A DNA stretch of 7,322 nucleotides from Deltaproteobacteria bacterium. GTDB lineage: Bacteria; Desulfobacterota; Desulfobacteria; Desulfobacterales; ETH-SRB1. The stretch spans positions 1-7,322 of the forward strand of contig DAOURZ010000061.1 in NCBI GenBank assembly GCA_030627475.1, in the 5' to 3' direction. The notes beneath the pieces were generated by a model. The model saw nothing but the letters and a program-made list of their open reading frames with translations. It was not told the origin of the DNA and made no database searches. Shown in pieces: positions 6,272 to 7,322 of the stretch. Numbering within the stretch: the first letter of the stretch is position 1; each line of letters opens with the position of its first letter. Made by a program: the position numbers and the translations under genes.

Positions 6272-7322
6272 CTAAAAATCCTTAAAATCCCCATCATCCA
6301 AAGGAATTATCTGATTCGGTCTTACTTCCGTGCCCTGACTGATCTGTGCCGGTTTTATTTTGCGTACTGCACGGACTCCGGCCTTTTTCGCAGAAGCCGG
6401 AAGGGCTCTTCTTGCTTCTATCCTATGCCCTCTGCCTGATGTCTGTTTACTGCTTCCGCCAACCATAGCTGACAATTCTCCTACAATCCCCATCATTTGC
6501 TCTGCCTGTGCGTTCAGCTCTTCAGACGCGGATGCGGATTCTTCGGCATTGGCGGCGTTTTGCTGGGTTACTTTGTCCATCTCGGCTACGGCAGTGTTTG
6601 TCTGCTCAATACCCTGGGCCTGCTCATTTGATGCTGCAGCGATCTCGGCAACCAGTTCTCCTACTTTGGAAGAGCTTTCCGAAACTTTACCGAATGCATT
6701 ATTGGTTCGCTCTACCAGGTCTGATCCGCCTTTGACCTTTTTTACTGTTTCTTCTATCAACTCAGCCGTGTTTTTAGCTGCGTCGGCAGAGCGAAGTGCC
6801 AGATTTCTGACCTCTTCGGCCACTACTGCAAAACCTGCTCCTGCCTCGCCTGCACGGGCTGCTTCTACTGCCGCATTTAAGGCAAGAAGATTGGTCTGAA
6901 AGGCTATCTCATCTATCGTTTTTACAACCTTCTGGGTTTCATCGCTTGCATTTGAAATTTCTTGCATTGACGTGGTAAGCTCAGACATGGAAGACTCGGC
7001 ATCTGATACCACATGGCTGGTCTCTTTCATAAGGTTGTCCGCCTGACCCGCATTATCCGCATTTTGTTTTGTCATGGAAGACATCTCTTCAAGAGATGAT
7101 GATGTTTCTTCGATTGAGGCTGCCTGCTCGGATGATCCTTCGGCAAGAGACTGGCTGGCAGATGAAACCTGGCCCGAGGCTGAGGCTACCTGGCTGGCAC
7201 CTTCGCTCATAGACTCCGTAATATTGGTTAGGGACCGCACCAGGCCTCTGGCAATAAAGAAAGCCAGTGCAGCGCCGAGAATAAAGGCGATGCTGCCGAC
7301 AATCGTGATGATAACCTTCAAC
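6272..7322 (-). CDS. Methyl-accepting chemotaxis protein, C-terminal part, cut by window edge
   Basis: Inner-membrane chemoreceptor; its cytoplasmic rod controls the kinase CheA through CheW. The frame is open to the window end; the leftmost visible residues are mid-protein, so no start is present. Roughly 349 residues are seen. A membrane helix (about visible residues 3-24, [20 protein letters not shown]) is followed by a very short linker without the usual HAMP GDL/DEIG landmarks. Then comes a long coiled coil rich in Ala, Ser, Glu and Gln. The kinase-control hairpin tip is at about visible 138-172 ([20 protein letters not shown], then [18 protein letters not shown]). Candidate methylation-site helices flank it ([20 protein letters not shown] and [19 protein letters not shown]). 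A basic tail ends in DDGDFKDF rather than an NWETF-type CheR tether. The gene is visibly richer in G and C than the plus-strand genes. Ligand specificity lies outside the window. Confidence 0.93.
   Translation of the reverse strand, partial: LKVIITIVGSIAFILGAALAFFIARGLVRSLTNITESMSEGASQVASASGQVSSASQSLAEGSSEQAASIEETSSSLEEMSSMTKQNADNAGQADNLMKETSHVVSDAESSMSELTTSMQEISNASDETQKVVKTIDEIAFQTNLLALNAAVEAARAGEAGAGFAVVAEEVRNLALRSADAAKNTAELIEETVKKVKGGSDLVERTNNAFGKVSESSSKVGELVAEIAAASNEQAQGIEQTNTAVAEMDKVTQQNAANAEESASASEELNAQAEQMMGIVGELSAMVGGSSKQTSGRGHRIEARRALPASAKKAGVRAVRKIKPAQISQGTEVRPNQIIPLDDGDFKDF

Noticed and set aside
6360..6899. 179-codon open frame on the plus strand opposite the MCP gene
   Set aside because: It is antisense to the clearly coding MCP hairpin region, and its Ala/Ser/Thr-rich translation is what the complement of MCP codons gives.

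Overview
The window looks like a chromosomal segment of a Gram-negative bacterium, most plausibly a Desulfobacterota (former Deltaproteobacteria) member such as a Desulfobacterales relative. This placement is an inference. It rests on the protein styles (long-form HisG, PBP1A, an MCP with an Ala/Ser/Glu-rich signalling stalk), the AT-rich coding sequence, and a GTAGGGGCGAA-type palindromic repeat that I associate with such genomes. No rRNA or other marker settles it.

Layout. Bases 1-1551 (minus strand) hold the N-terminal 517 codons of a class A penicillin-binding protein (PBP1A). A divergent 252-bp intergenic region (1552-1803) contains a cluster of small stem-loops. From 1804 the plus strand carries a tight gene series. 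hisI and hisG (histidine biosynthesis) overlap by ATGA. A 110-bp array of palindromic repeats follows and supplies the hisG stop codon. Next come engB and era (ribosome-assembly GTPases, overlapping by TTGA), an ATP-grasp ligase (TGATG overlap with era), and a small HNH nuclease that overlaps the ligase gene. The series ends in the decayed remains of what I read as an Rnl2-type RNA ligase gene (5833-6173). After an inverted-repeat spacer, bases 6272-7322 (minus strand) hold the C-terminal signalling part of a methyl-accepting chemotaxis protein, which runs off the window.

How the genes fit together. Most of the window is housekeeping: cell-wall synthesis, the first and third steps of histidine synthesis, and two GTPases acting on the large (EngB) and small (Era) ribosomal subunits. 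The less ordinary part is the downstream end of the plus-strand series. There an uncharacterised ATP-grasp enzyme, an HNH nuclease and a broken RNA ligase are strung directly behind era with overlapping or very close junctions. The main points for a second look are this cassette, the ligase pseudogene, and the nested palindrome array at the end of hisG.

The MCP gene is clearly more GC-rich than its neighbours, so the segment past about 6240 may have a different history. I did not find a convincing new multi-gene system, a CRISPR array, a tRNA or an insertion sequence with a transposase.
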